Source: CAZEKB01 sp964512225 (GTDB lineage Bacteria; Myxococcota_A; UBA796; UBA9615). Taken from it: DNA of 64,000 nt. Both the position numbers and the translations under genes were made by a program. The notes under the pieces are model-generated. The model did no database searches. It was given only the letters and a program-made list of their open reading frames with translations, and was not told where the DNA came from. The stretch is taken from contig CAZEKB010000017.1 of assembly GCA_964512225.1 (NCBI GenBank), positions 1 through 64,000 on the forward strand. Direction: 5' to 3'. Positions 53,075 through 63,700 of this stretch are shown here, piece after piece (positions within the stretch are counted from its first letter, which is position 1; each line of letters begins with the position of its first letter).

Positions 53075-55105
53075 ATGACCTCGCCTAAGAACCTCCGGAT
53101 CCGTCTCGCCTCGCTGCTGGGCATCGTCCTCGCGGCGATGGTCCTGTGGGCCACACCCGCCTTCGCCCTGACGCTCGACGAGATCGTCGAGATGGTGAAG
53201 GTCGAGGTCCCCGACGACATCATCGTGTCGACGATCGAGGGCAGCGAAGAGGTGTTCAAGCTCTCCGCCCAGGACATCGTCGACCTCAAGGAGAAGGGCG
53301 TCAGCGACGCCGTGATCAAGGCGCTGCAGGCGACGTCCGGGGGCGCGGGTCGCTCGGGCGGAGACGACGATCGCGACCGCGACCGCGACGATGACCGGGA
53401 TCGCGACCGGGATCGCGACCGGGATCGGGATCGGGACCGCGACCGGGATCGCGACGACCGCAGCCGCGACCGCGACCGCGACCGCGATGACGACCGCAGC
53501 CGCTCTCGGGATCGCGATCGCGATCGCGATCGCGACAGCCGCGCCCGTCGCGGGGACGACGAAGAAGAGGAAGAGGGCCTGATCCGCCGGCGCCGTTCGC
53601 GCCGCGGGGGCGACGACGGGAGCCGCAAGTCCCGAAAGAAGAAGGTGAAGAAGTCCCCGAAGGCCCTCAAGAAGGCGATCGCGCTCGTCAAGAACAAGAA
53701 GGTGCTGTCGGGCTCCCGCGACCTCTACGAGTTCATCGAATCGGGCAAGTACCCCGAGCAGGACGCCAAGGCCTTCTACTGGCTCGGCAAGGCCCTCAAG
53801 GACATGGGCCTGATCCACTCGGCGCAGTACTACTACCAGAAGGTCGTCAAGGAGGGCCCGGACGCCGGTCCCTACTTCGCCAAGTCCCTCGCGGAGATGG
53901 TGCACATCTCGGAGAAGACGAAGGACCCGATCTACCTGGTGAAGAACATCTCCAAGATCAACCCGGACGACTACCCGGGCACGGTCAAGGACGACCTGTA
54001 CTACTACTCGGGCATCGACGCCTTCGACAAGAAGGAATACAACGCCGCGAAGCGGGCCTTCTCCCGCCTCGGCAAGTCGAACCCGCACTACATCCAGGCG
54101 CGCTACTACCTGGGCGTCATCCACAACATCCAGAAGAAGCGGCAGAAGGCCTTCGGCGTCTTCCGCAGCATCTACCTCGGCGACTTCCGCGCCGACCCGG
54201 ACGTGGTCTCCAACGTCAAGCGCCTGAGCATGCTCAACATGGCGCGCCTGTACTACGCGCTCGAGAACTTCGACAAGGCCATCCGGCTGTACGAGCGGGT
54301 CCCGCGTCTGTCGCCCCAGTACCCCGCGGCCATGCACGAGGCGGCGTGGGCCTACTTCATGTCCCAGGGCAAGGAGAACGAGGCGCTCGGGCACACCCTG
54401 ACGCTGACCTCGCCCTTCTTCGAGGACGACTGGCTCCCCGAGGTCCCGCTGATCGAGGCGCTGACCTACTACACGATCTGCGAGTACAAGGAGGTCGAGT
54501 CCCGCCTCGACGGCTTCAAGGCCAAGTACGAGCCCGTCCAGCGCCAGATCGAGAAGCTGCTGCCCGAGAACACGTCGGACCTGAACGCCGCCGGCAAGCT
54601 CTACAAGAAGCTCTACACCCGCGGCGATCCCACGCACCGCAAGCTGCCCGCGTCGGTGTACTCGGCCATCGAAGCGAACAACCAGTTCGCAGGGCCGCAC
54701 AACCGCGTCCTCCAGATTCAGAAGGAGCTCGCCCTCGCTCGGTCCCAGAAGGCCGGCTGGGCGGGCAAGGCCATCGGCAAGGCCGTGGTCAAGAACCTGA
54801 AGAAGGAGCACCGCATCTACATGAAGCTCGCGGGCATCCAGCTCACCAACGAGCTCGCGCGCATTCGCGACCAGATCGCCGACCTCATGGGCCAGGAAGC
54901 GCTGCTCCGCTTCGAGATGGTCTCCGGCGAGTACAAGAAGGCCGAGCGGAACTTCCGCAACCCCGACCTGGCGAACGTCGACGAGCAAGTCGAGTTCGAC
55001 TTCGCGACCAACTACAAGAAGATCTACTGGCCCTTCAACGACGAGTTCTGGGAGGACGAACTCGGGTACATCGTTCGGGCCGAGACCGGCGACTGCAAGG
55101 AGTAG
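53075..55105 (+). CDS. Exported TPR protein with an Arg-Asp repeat (GltC-like)
   Basis: A 676-residue periplasmic protein. The signal peptide ends TPAFALT. A small helical domain (about 32-85, LTLDEIVEMVKVEVPDDII, then VDLKEKGVSDAVIKALQ) is followed by an extreme Arg-Asp tract (about 97-155) and a Lys/Arg-rich stretch. From about 205 TPR-like helices run to the end (KAFYWLGKALKDMGLIHSAQYYYQ, ARYYLGVIHNIQKKRQKAF, MARLYYALENFDKAIRLYERV). Position and size match GltC of the Myxococcus Glt system (a periplasmic TPR protein encoded near the barrels), but this rests on order and make-up. The next gene starts 7 bp later. Confidence 0.8.
   Translation: MTSPKNLRIRLASLLGIVLAAMVLWATPAFALTLDEIVEMVKVEVPDDIIVSTIEGSEEVFKLSAQDIVDLKEKGVSDAVIKALQATSGGAGRSGGDDDRDRDRDDDRDRDRDRDRDRDRDRDRDRDDRSRDRDRDRDDDRSRSRDRDRDRDRDSRARRGDDEEEEEGLIRRRRSRRGGDDGSRKSRKKKVKKSPKALKKAIALVKNKKVLSGSRDLYEFIESGKYPEQDAKAFYWLGKALKDMGLIHSAQYYYQKVVKEGPDAGPYFAKSLAEMVHISEKTKDPIYLVKNISKINPDDYPGTVKDDLYYYSGIDAFDKKEYNAAKRAFSRLGKSNPHYIQARYYLGVIHNIQKKRQKAFGVFRSIYLGDFRADPDVVSNVKRLSMLNMARLYYALENFDKAIRLYERVPRLSPQYPAAMHEAAWAYFMSQGKENEALGHTLTLTSPFFEDDWLPEVPLIEALTYYTICEYKEVESRLDGFKAKYEPVQRQIEKLLPENTSDLNAAGKLYKKLYTRGDPTHRKLPASVYSAIEANNQFAGPHNRVLQIQKELALARSQKAGWAGKAIGKAVVKNLKKEHRIYMKLAGIQLTNELARIRDQIADLMGQEALLRFEMVSGEYKKAERNFRNPDLANVDEQVEFDFATNYKKIYWPFNDEFWEDELGYIVRAETGDCKE
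53363..53541 (+). repeat. Arg-Asp codon repeat (GATCGC/GACCGC/GACCGG array)
   Basis: About 180 bp of near-perfect hexanucleotide repeats encode alternating Arg and Asp. Codons are mixed (CGC, CGG; GAC, GAT), so the peptide pattern, not only DNA slippage, seems to be maintained. Confidence 0.9.
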
Positions 55106-55112
55106 CCCTCTC

Positions 55113-58100
55113 ATGACCATCATCCGACGTCTCAGCCTCCCGGCGGCGATCCTCTTGGGTCTCGCCACCTTCCTCGTCAGCGCCCCCTCCGGGGAGCTGG
55201 TCCCCCTCGCCGAGGCCCAGAGCCGCAGCGAGGACAAGAAGCGCAAGGTCATCGACTTCCGCAAGTACCAGCAGGAACAGTCCCGCGAGGAGTACGGGAA
55301 GCTCGCGAACGAGAAGCGCCAGGAGGCCATCGCGCAGCTGAAGCAGATCCTCGCGGAGCAGACGCTCCCGCCGGACACCAAGGCCGAGATGCTCATGCGC
55401 CTCGCCGAGCTCTACTGGCAGCAGTCCAAGTACGAGTACAACGGCGAGATGAAGGAGTTCGACAAGGTCTACGAGAAGTGGTTCAACCTGCCCCGCGCGG
55501 AGCAGAAGAAGACGCCGGAGCCCAAGCTCACGCCGACCACGTCGCGCAAGTACACGCGCAAGGCGATCGAGAACTACCGCATCCTCCTGAAGAACTACCC
55601 GAGCTACTCCCGCATCGACGAGGCGCTCTTCTTCCTGGCCTTCTCCCTGAACGACATCGGCGAGGAGAAGGAAGCCCTCGAGATGTACAACAAGCTGGTC
55701 AAGACGTACCCGAAGTCGGACTTCCTGGCCGACTCGTTCAACGCGATCGGCGAGTACTACTTCAGCCACAACAACGCCTTCAAGGCGCTGCAGGCGTACA
55801 AGCGCGCGGCCGCCTACAAGGACAGCAAGATCTACACCTTCGCCCTCTACAAGATGGGCTGGTGCTACTACAACGTCGGCGAGTTCGGCACCGCCATCGA
55901 GACGATGAAGGAGCTGATCGCGGAGACGGACCGTCGCATCGAGGCGGGCGTCGGCCAGGAGGGCATCTCGCTCAAGGACGAGGCGCTGCGTGACCTGGTC
56001 CTCTTCTTCTCCGAGGAAGGCGACCTCGAGGCCGCCAAGGAGTACTTCACCCGCTACGGCGAGAAGAAGTACTACCGCAAGATGCTCAGCCGCCTCGGCA
56101 AGATCTACAGCGAGCAGGGCAAGCAGGAGCTGGCGGTCCAGACGTACCGGACGCTCATCTCCGAGAACCCGTACGCGTCGGACAACCCGAGCCACCAGAA
56201 CGCGATCATCAAGGCCTACTGGGGCCGCGACCAGTTCGACGAGGCCAACGAAGAGATCAACAAGCTCGTCGAGGTCTACGGCCGCACCAGCCGATGGGCC
56301 GAGGAGAACGAGGACAACCGCGAGGCCCTCAAGGACTCCGAGCGGGTGATCGAGAAGAACCTCCGCAACCTCGCGGTCGACTCGCACCAGCAGGCGCTCA
56401 AGCGACGCTCGGCGAAGCTCCTCCTCCTCGCCGAGGAGAACTACGCGCGCTACCTCGGGTACTTCCCCAAGGGCGGCAAGTCCTACGAGATCCGGTACTG
56501 GTACGCCGAGGTCCTCTACAAGCTCAAGAAGTACGACGTGGCCACCGGCGAGTACGAGAAGGTCGTGGCCATGGACCCGAAGGGCAAGTTCCTGAAGGAC
56601 GCCGCGTCGAACACCGTCTTCGCGATCGAGAAGTTCATCAAGAAGAAGGAAGCGAGCTGGAAGCGCGCGGACGCGAAGCAGCGGAAGAAGCAGCTGTCCG
56701 AGAAGGACCCGCTCAAGAAGTACGCGGAGATCCCCCTGCGCGAGTGGGAGCAGCGGCTCATCGAGGCGTGCGACAGCTACGCCAAGCACCTGCCGGACGA
56801 CGAGAAGTCGCTCAACCTGCTCTACAAGGCGGCGTACGTCCTCAACGACCACAACATGTTCAAGGAGTCGAACAAGCGGTTCCTGAGCATCATCGACGCC
56901 AACGCCAAGTCCGAGATGGCCCAGTTCTCGGTCCACGTCATCCTGTCCTCGTACGGGAAGATCGAGGCGTGGACGGAGCTGAACGACGTCGCCCGAAAGT
57001 TCTACAACAACCCCGACGTGGGCAAGACGAAGAAGTTCAAGGGCGAGCTGAAGGACATCTACCAGCGCGCGAGCTTCAAGATCGCCGAGGGCAAGGCCGC
57101 CGACGAGAAGTGGGCGGACGCGGCGAAGTCCTTCAACGACTTCCACAACGAGTTCTCGGACTCGGACATCCGCGACCTCGCGCTCTACAACGCGTCCTTC
57201 TACTACTCCAAGGCGGGCAAGAAGCAGAAGTCGGTGGACATCCGCCACCAGTTCATCGACAGCTACCCCAAGCCGCTGGGCAAGGACACGGCCAAGAGCA
57301 AGCTGTACGAGAAGTCGGTCTCCATCCTCGCGGACCACTACAAGAGCCTGGCCGACTACAACAAGTCCGCCGAGCTCTACCGCCTGCTGTACGACACGGA
57401 CGGGGCCTTCGAGATCGACGGCTTCACCACCGCGCGCGACGCGCTCTACAACTCCGCCCTCTTCCGTGAGGGCGCGGGCGACCTCGACGGCGCCGTCGGC
57501 GACTTCACCGACTACGTGAAGTCCTGGCCGGACGCGGACGACGTGCTCGCGAACCGCTTGCGCATCGCCAACCTCCTGGCCGAGGCGGGCAAGACCGACC
57601 AGGCCATGGCCGCCTTCAAGGCCATCTACGGCGACAAGAAGGTCCGCAGCTCCGCCTTCGAGCAGACCATGGAGGCCTACGTCTCCTACGGGCGCCTGCT
57701 CAAGGGCAAGGGCGACGCCAAGGGGCAGCTGAAGCACTACGAGACCGCCCTCAAGTATTTCCGCGAGACCCAGAGCAAGGCGGGCGACAACGCCGGCCTG
57801 GCCCCCTTCTACGCCGCCGAGATGGAGTTCATCCTCACCGAGCCCGACTTCGCCAAGTTCGCGGCGATCGCCATGGCCGCGGACACCAAGAAGGGCAAGA
57901 AGGCGCTCGAAGCCAAGAGCAAGGGCGTCGGCTCTCTCGAGGCCAAGTACGTCGACATCCTCAACCTCAAGCAGGGTGAGTGGGGCATCGCCGCGCTGTA
58001 CCGCATCGGCTCGATCTACGCCGACTTCGCGGACAAGCTGAAGACCGCTCCGTGCCCCCCGAAGCTGAACGAGGATCAGTGCTCGATCTACAAGTTCAGC

Positions 58101-58319
58101 CTCGAGGACAAGGCGTACCCCCTGATCGACAAGGCGGTCGACGCCTTCACGAAGGCGCGGGAGAAGTCCTACGAGCTGGGCCTCTACACCGACTACACCG
58201 TCAAGTCCCTCGACGCACTCTCGACCCTCCGCCCGGAGGAGTACCCGGAGAACGCCGAGCAGTACCCCGTGCCCGACTTCAGCTCCAACCCGTACCTCAC
58301 CGCCGGCTTCGTCGACTGA
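55113..58319 (+). CDS. Large exported TPR protein (GltD/AgmU- or NfsD-like)
   Basis: A 1068-residue protein with a signal peptide (MTIIRRLSLPAAILLGLATF, cleavage near AEAQS) and TPR units along nearly its whole length: AIENYRILLKNYPSYSRIDEALFFLAFSLNDIG, split across residues 150-185, and many similar ones such as EMYNKLVKTYPKSDF and DLALYNASFYYSKAGKKQ. It is Lys-rich, unlike its neighbours. The order (TPR after barrels, before a TPR lipoprotein) matches gltD and nfsD. It should be a periplasmic scaffold. The Shine-Dalgarno AAGGAG lies in the end of the preceding gene. Confidence 0.82.
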   Translation: MTIIRRLSLPAAILLGLATFLVSAPSGELVPLAEAQSRSEDKKRKVIDFRKYQQEQSREEYGKLANEKRQEAIAQLKQILAEQTLPPDTKAEMLMRLAELYWQQSKYEYNGEMKEFDKVYEKWFNLPRAEQKKTPEPKLTPTTSRKYTRKAIENYRILLKNYPSYSRIDEALFFLAFSLNDIGEEKEALEMYNKLVKTYPKSDFLADSFNAIGEYYFSHNNAFKALQAYKRAAAYKDSKIYTFALYKMGWCYYNVGEFGTAIETMKELIAETDRRIEAGVGQEGISLKDEALRDLVLFFSEEGDLEAAKEYFTRYGEKKYYRKMLSRLGKIYSEQGKQELAVQTYRTLISENPYASDNPSHQNAIIKAYWGRDQFDEANEEINKLVEVYGRTSRWAEENEDNREALKDSERVIEKNLRNLAVDSHQQALKRRSAKLLLLAEENYARYLGYFPKGGKSYEIRYWYAEVLYKLKKYDVATGEYEKVVAMDPKGKFLKDAASNTVFAIEKFIKKKEASWKRADAKQRKKQLSEKDPLKKYAEIPLREWEQRLIEACDSYAKHLPDDEKSLNLLYKAAYVLNDHNMFKESNKRFLSIIDANAKSEMAQFSVHVILSSYGKIEAWTELNDVARKFYNNPDVGKTKKFKGELKDIYQRASFKIAEGKAADEKWADAAKSFNDFHNEFSDSDIRDLALYNASFYYSKAGKKQKSVDIRHQFIDSYPKPLGKDTAKSKLYEKSVSILADHYKSLADYNKSAELYRLLYDTDGAFEIDGFTTARDALYNSALFREGAGDLDGAVGDFTDYVKSWPDADDVLANRLRIANLLAEAGKTDQAMAAFKAIYGDKKVRSSAFEQTMEAYVSYGRLLKGKGDAKGQLKHYETALKYFRETQSKAGDNAGLAPFYAAEMEFILTEPDFAKFAAIAMAADTKKGKKALEAKSKGVGSLEAKYVDILNLKQGEWGIAALYRIGSIYADFADKLKTAPCPPKLNEDQCSIYKFSLEDKAYPLIDKAVDAFTKAREKSYELGLYTDYTVKSLDALSTLRPEEYPENAEQYPVPDFSSNPYLTAGFVD

Positions 58320-58341
58320 GTTGCGGTAGGAGGTTTCACCG

Positions 58342-60213
58342 ATGTTCCGTTCCCGAATGACCCGACTCTGCGGCACCGCGCTCGCCGCCTGCCTCCTGCT
58401 CGCCGCCCCCGGCTGCAAGCCCGGCACTTCCACCAGCGGCGACTCCGACGAGCCGCCCGATCCGGAGGTCGCCTACCAGGAGGGCGTGACCCTCCTCAAC
58501 GAGGGCAAGGAAGCCGGGAGGACCGACTACAAGAAGGTCTTCGAGAAGTTCCGGCTGTCGTGCGAGCAGGGCCAGGAGTTCAACTCGCCCCACAAGAAGG
58601 CCTGCTACAACGCCGGCGTCGCCGCCGACCGGGTCGACCCGCGCGCCGCAGCCAAGTACTACCGACTGTCCCTCGACATCGACCCGGGCTTCCGCGAGGC
58701 GGTCCAGAACCGCACCGTCGCGCTGCAGAACGCGGGCAAGGCGGTGGACGCGCTCCCCGTCTACGAGAACTTCCTCGCGAAGAGCCCGAAGGACTGGGAC
58801 ATGGTCAACAACTTCGCGGGCGCGCTCGCGGAGGCGGGCCGCTACGACGAAGCGGTGGGTCAGATCCACAAGCTGCTCTTCGAGGACCCGAAGAACACGC
58901 GGGCCTACAAGACCCTCGCCCGGATCTACTTCCTGCAGGGCAACTACCGCATGAGCCAGGTGGCTTCGGCCGAGGCGCTGAAGATCACGAAGGAAGACGC
59001 CGACATCCACAACAACATGGGGCTGGCGTTCCTCAAGCAGAGCAAGGAAGCCGAGGCCGTCGTGGCCTTCAAGGAGGCGCTCAAGCTCGACCCGAAGAAC
59101 CTCGAGGCCAACATGAACCTCGGGCTCATCGCGGTGAAGGCGGCCGACTGGGCGCTCGCCGCGAAGAGCTTCACGACGGTGCTGGCGGACCAGCCCGGTC
59201 AGGTCGAGGCCAAGGTCGGGATGGCGATCGCCAACCGCGGCAACCTCGAGCACGACACCGCCCTGGAGATCTACGAGGAGATCCTCAAGGGCGACAAGTG
59301 CAACGAGACGGCCCTGCTGAACAAGGCCGTGGTCCAGTTCACGTTCAAGGGCGAGAACAAGGCCGCCATGAAGACCTACAAGGACTTCCAGACGTGCCAC
59401 CCGGACACCGACGTCGACGACCGCATCGCGGCTGTGGAGTTCGCGATCGCCGAAGCCGAGGAGCTCCGCCGCCAGACCGAGGAGATGGAGCGTCAGCTCG
59501 CCGAGCTCGAGCGCAAGGCCAAGGAGATGAAGCCGCAGCTCGTGAAGATGATCGAGCGCGGTCAGAAGGTCTTCGAGAAGTACGCCGAGGTCGAGCAGGA
59601 CCCGTCCTGGTACGAGCAGCTCCTCATCCAGATCGAGGCGACGCAGTTCGCGCTCGAGTCCGAGGACTTCTTCTTCATGGAGGAGCAGAGGACCTACTTC
59701 GAAGAGTTCATCGTCTCGTACTACGAGTACGCGCTCGAGAAGCCCGCCGACGAGTGGACGTCCGGGGCCGACATCGAGATGCCGAAGCCCGAGGGGGCGG
59801 AGGGCGCCGAGGCCACCGCCGAGGGTGACGCCGCTCCCGCTGAGGGCGAAGCTGCTCCCGCCGAGGGCGAAGCTGCCCCCGCCGAGGGCGAGACGGCGGC
59901 CGCCGAGGGCGAGGCTGCTCCCGCCGAAGGCGAAGCTGCTCCGGCCGAAGGCGAAGCTGCTCCCGCCGAGGGCGAGGCNNNNNNNNNNNNNNNNNNNNNN
60001 NNNNNNNNNNNNNNNNNNNNNNNNNNNNNNNNNNNNNNNNNNNNNNNNNNNNNNNNNNNNNNNNNNNNNNNNNNNNNNGCCGAGGGCGAGGCGGCCGCCG
60101 AGGGCGATTCGGGGGACGGCGAGGCCGCTCCGGCGGAGGGTGAAGCCGCCGCCGGGGAGGGCGCCGAGCCGGAAGCCGGGAACACCGCGGAGGCCGAGGG
60201 GTCCAACCCCTGA
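58342..60213 (+). CDS. TPR lipoprotein with Ala-Glu-Gly-Pro repeat tail (GltE/AglT- or NfsE-like), with assembly gap
   Basis: A lipoprotein (Cys25 in LLLAAPGC) preceded by an excellent AGGAGG. Canonical TPRs fill residues about 75-350 (VNNFAGALAEAGRYDEAVGQ, IHNNMGLAFLKQSKEAEAVV, ANMNLGLIAVKAADWALA). A coiled coil (about 370-410) and a helical segment follow. The C-terminus is a repeat of the type AAPAEGE, containing the 100-N gap at 59979-60078; the frame stays open across the gap, but the true number of repeats is unknown. The pattern matches the TPR lipoprotein GltE (AglT) or NfsE between gltD/nfsD and gltF/nfsF. Confidence 0.82.
   Translation: MFRSRMTRLCGTALAACLLLAAPGCKPGTSTSGDSDEPPDPEVAYQEGVTLLNEGKEAGRTDYKKVFEKFRLSCEQGQEFNSPHKKACYNAGVAADRVDPRAAAKYYRLSLDIDPGFREAVQNRTVALQNAGKAVDALPVYENFLAKSPKDWDMVNNFAGALAEAGRYDEAVGQIHKLLFEDPKNTRAYKTLARIYFLQGNYRMSQVASAEALKITKEDADIHNNMGLAFLKQSKEAEAVVAFKEALKLDPKNLEANMNLGLIAVKAADWALAAKSFTTVLADQPGQVEAKVGMAIANRGNLEHDTALEIYEEILKGDKCNETALLNKAVVQFTFKGENKAAMKTYKDFQTCHPDTDVDDRIAAVEFAIAEAEELRRQTEEMERQLAELERKAKEMKPQLVKMIERGQKVFEKYAEVEQDPSWYEQLLIQIEATQFALESEDFFFMEEQRTYFEEFIVSYYEYALEKPADEWTSGADIEMPKPEGAEGAEATAEGDAAPAEGEAAPAEGEAAPAEGETAAAEGEAAPAEGEAAPAEGEAAPAEGEXXXXXXXXXXXXXXXXXXXXXXXXXXXXXXXXXXAEGEAAAEGDSGDGEAAPAEGEAAAGEGAEPEAGNTAEAEGSNP
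59979..60078. other. Assembly gap of 100 N in an Ala-Glu-Gly-Pro repeat
   Basis: Exactly 100 N flanked on both sides by the GCCGAGGGCGAGGC-type repeat of the TPR lipoprotein tail. The reading frame matches across it only by chance of the placeholder length. Confidence 0.98.
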
Positions 60214-60299
60214 GGCACTTTCCTCACGACGTGTCGATGGGCGCTGTAAAGTCGCTGGACTTTTGGCACAATACGCGCCTCTGAAGGGAGCGTTACGTA

Positions 60300-60569
60300 A
60301 TGCGACGTCCGACTCTGGTCCTGACCGCCTTGATCGCCATCGGCCTGATGGCGCCCGCCTCGATGGCGTTCGCCCAGGACGAGGGCGCCAACGTGCGCTA
60401 CCGCAAGAAGACCGAAATCGACTTCGAAGACGTATCCGTCGACGGCGAGCTCAAGAAGCCGCACGGCGCCTACCTCTTGGACAAGCGTCAGTCCTCGTTC
60501 AACCCGTTGATTCGGATGAAGGAAGACTTCAACAAGGAGATGCGCGAGTCCGTCAACATGATCCGTTGA
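60300..60569 (+). CDS. Small exported protein (GltF/NfsF-like position)
   Basis: An 89-residue protein with a signal peptide (LVLTALIAIGLMAPASMAFAQ) and a short mature part: YRKKTEIDFEDVSVDGELKKP, split as shown by its core TEIDFEDV and GELKKP, then LIRMKEDFNKEMRESVN. Short proteins with an IDFED...GEL.KP core accompany AgmX-type proteins in myxobacterial gliding clusters, from memory. GGGAG lies before the ATG. It may link the TPR proteins to the inner-membrane component encoded next. Confidence 0.78.
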   Translation: MRRPTLVLTALIAIGLMAPASMAFAQDEGANVRYRKKTEIDFEDVSVDGELKKPHGAYLLDKRQSSFNPLIRMKEDFNKEMRESVNMIR

Positions 60570-60580
60570 CCCTCGTCATC

Positions 60581-60598
60581 CGGTCCCCTCGGGGACCG
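60581..60598 (+). terminator. Strong stem-loop in the gap before the FHA gene
   Basis: CGGTCCCC (60581-60588) and GGGGACCG (60591-60598) form a perfect 8-bp stem, 11 bp after a stop codon. No U-run follows, so it may attenuate or process the operon mRNA, not fully stop it. The rest of 60570-60782 has no other clear feature apart from GAGGAAA before the next ATG. Confidence 0.4.
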
Positions 60599-60782
60599 AT
60601 TCGACAAACTCCCACGTCCCTCCGAAGAGGGGGGGCCGACCGGGCCAGAAACGACGCGGGCTGAGCCGCCCGTCGAAGCCGCGAGCCGGTCGCGACTTCC
60701 ACGGAACGTTCCAGCACCGCTCCTGAAATCTTCGATGCCGGGGCCACGGACGCCCGCGCATTTCTGATTCGAGGAAATCCCC

Positions 60783-63700
60783 ATGGCTGAGCAGGAATCG
60801 CCGCTCACCCTCGCGTTCACGATCACGGTCGATGGAACGGACGCGGGGACGCAGGAGTTCGAGCAAGAGATGGTCACGATCGGCAAGGGCAGCGCAGCTG
60901 TCCTGCAGATCAACGACCCCGATCTCGCGGATCTTCATTGCGCGGTCCAGATCAACGACGACGGCGCAGTCACCCTCCTGGACCTGGGGAGCGAGGCCGG
61001 CACGCTCCTCAACGGCGAGACGGTGAACAACAACACCGTCTCGGACGGGGACGAGATCCGCGCCGGGAAGACCGTCATCAAGCTCGGACTGGTCCGGCCC
61101 GAGGCCGAGGTCGAAGAAGACGAAGAGGACACCGGGCCCATCGAGCAGCCGGATCCCGACGGACACCAGTCGCACCCGCTCGACAACGTGGGCGAGACCG
61201 AGAACGTCCTCGACTTCATGCTCCGCGCGGGCAAGTCCGAGTCCGACCTCGGCATCAACCGCCAGGCGCCGAAGATCCTCGAGGTCGCCGAGCTGTGGTC
61301 CGGCACCGTGATGAACGTCCGCCACTTCGGCGACGGTCAGAAGAAGGTCTTCATCGGTGACCGCACGATCACGCAGTTCGCCATCGCCTCGCTGCTCTGC
61401 GTCGCGATCCTGGTGTTCGGCACCGGGTTCTTCCTCCTCACCCACGCCACCCTGCCCGTCCCCCCGCGCATGCCCGCCGGCGACGAGCAGATCATCGCGA
61501 AGTGGCAGGAGAAGGCCCAGGCCGAGCGGGAGGCGATGCTCGCCGAGCGCAAGGCCGCCCAGAAGGCCGAGCACGACCGCCGCGTCGCGCTCGCCGAAGA
61601 GAAGGGCATCACGCTCAAGGAGCTCGCCGCCGAGATCGAAGAGGAAGAGGCCGAGAAGGAGGCCGAAGAGGCCCCGGCCAACCCCCTCCGCGATACGCGG
61701 CAGGCGTTCGAAGAGGGTGCCAAGAAGGAGTTCGAGCGACTCCTCAAGAAGTACCGCAACGAGTCCCGCCCGCTGGTGCCGCCCCAGTTCGAAGTCTTCG
61801 AGATGCCGAGCTACGAGGCGTTCATCGGCGAGCAGCTGCTGCCGCAGGCGCGCGAGGAGGCCCCGAAGGGCGAGCTCCGCCGCTCCTGGATGGACCTCTT
61901 CAAGCAGTTCGAGCGCGAGTACGACGTCTACGACGACCTCGACGAGCTCCGGGTGGCGGAGGACCTCGTCCTCGGCACCCGCGTCATGCGCGACGACGAC
62001 GTCTGGATGATCGTCGCCGGCTTCGAGCCGGATTCGGTGTACGTCGCCGACACGGGCGAGGGCAAGAAGCAGAAGATCGAGAAGCTCGACAACCTCGCCA
62101 AGGTCAAGCTCTGGGCGCCCAGCGAGGAGCAGATCGAGGCGCGCAGCGACCTCTTCCACGAGATCCAGACGCTCCTGTACGTCAACGCGAACGCGAAGCG
62201 CTCCAGTCGGGCCCGGTGCGAGGCGGTCACGGAGCTCCTCAAGTTCGACGAGGACAAGAACCGCTTCGACTACAACGCCGTGCAGGCCAAGTGCCTCGGC
62301 GACAAGGGCAAGTGGGAGCAGGCGATGGAGGCCCTCGAGGTCGCCCTCGCCAACGAAGAGGGCGCCAACGCCAAGCGCGGCACCGAGGCCGAGTACACGC
62401 AGCACAAGCTCGCCCTGTTCCAGATCAAGGCGCGGGTGGCCCTGCTGGACGCGTACGGCGGCGACCCCGTCAAGCACGACAACACCCTGATCCCCATCGA
62501 CAAGCGCGAGCTCGCCATGGCCGCGTACGAGGACGTCCGCGGCTTCGTGATCGAGCAGGTGCAGGACGTCACGGCGCTCAAGGCGGCGGATCACGAGATT
62601 CACCGGCTCGAGGAGGAGCGCCTCAAGGAGAAGCAGCAGGACCAGGTGGAGCGCGCCATCTACCTCGGCCTCGTCATCGTCTTCCTCCTCCCCATCGGCT
62701 TCGGCATCGACGAGGTCCGCTCCCGCAAGAAGGCCCAGGACTTCTTCGTATCCAGCGACCTCCTCCCCAACGACCACTTCGCGCTGATCGAGCAGGAGGC
62801 CGGGTCGACCCTCGTGAACTTCACCAAGGAGTCGGTCGGGTTCGTCGAAACAGACGGGAAGAGAACAAGCGCCGCGGACCTCGTCGGCGAGGGCCGCGCC
62901 AAGGACGCGGGCGGCTTCTTCCAGGTCGACCTCGGCGAAGACGAGCGCTTCGTGGCGGAGATGGGCCCCGTGTCCTTCTTCATCCACCGCGTGCACCGAG
63001 CCAAGGTCATCGCCGCTCCCTTCGGGCAGAACGTCGACTGGCTGTTCCTGGCCGTCCTCACCGCGCTGCTCTTCGTGGGCGCGTCCCTCGGCATCCACCT
63101 GCTCACGTCGGAGTACGACCCGAGCCAGGAGGTGGTCCAGATCCCCGACCGGTTCGTGAAGCTCACGGTCCAGCAGGTCGAGAAGGAGAAGGACAAGAAG
63201 AAGCCGGCCGGCAACCCCGACGCGGGTGAAGGCGCCAAGGCCAAGGACGAAGAGGGCAAGACCGGCAAGAAGGAGGCCAAGCTCAAGAAGGCCAAGGGCT
63301 CCAAGGTCGCCGTCCAGCAGGCCGAGCTCGACAAGCAGATCGCCGAGTCGGCCGGTCTCCTCGCCGACCTCAACACGATGACGGACACCTCGCTGTTCGG
63401 CACCGGCGGCCTGAACAACTCCGTCTCCTCCGCCCTCGGCGGCCTCATCGGCTCGCAGTACGGCACGCAGTACGGGTCCGGCGGCCTCGGGTCCCGCGGC
63501 TCCGGCTTCGGTGGCGGCGGCACGGCCGAGGGCATCGGCGGCCTCGGCACCAAGGGCAGCGGCCTCGGCGGCTCCGGCTACGGCCGCGGCGCGGGCTACT
63601 ACGGCAAGAAGGGCGGCGGTGTCCCCGGCGTCGGGACGGCCGACCCGATCATCCTCGGTGCCCTCGACAAGTCGATCATCGACCGGATCGTGAAGCAGAA

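Noticed and set aside
53363..53541. Possible CRISPR array
   Set aside because: The repeats are contiguous 6-bp units without unique spacers, in frame within a gene.
60264..60290. Sigma-54 promoter (TGGCAC) before the small exported protein gene
   Set aside because: The -24-like element is present, but the expected TTGC at -12 is missing (GCGC instead).
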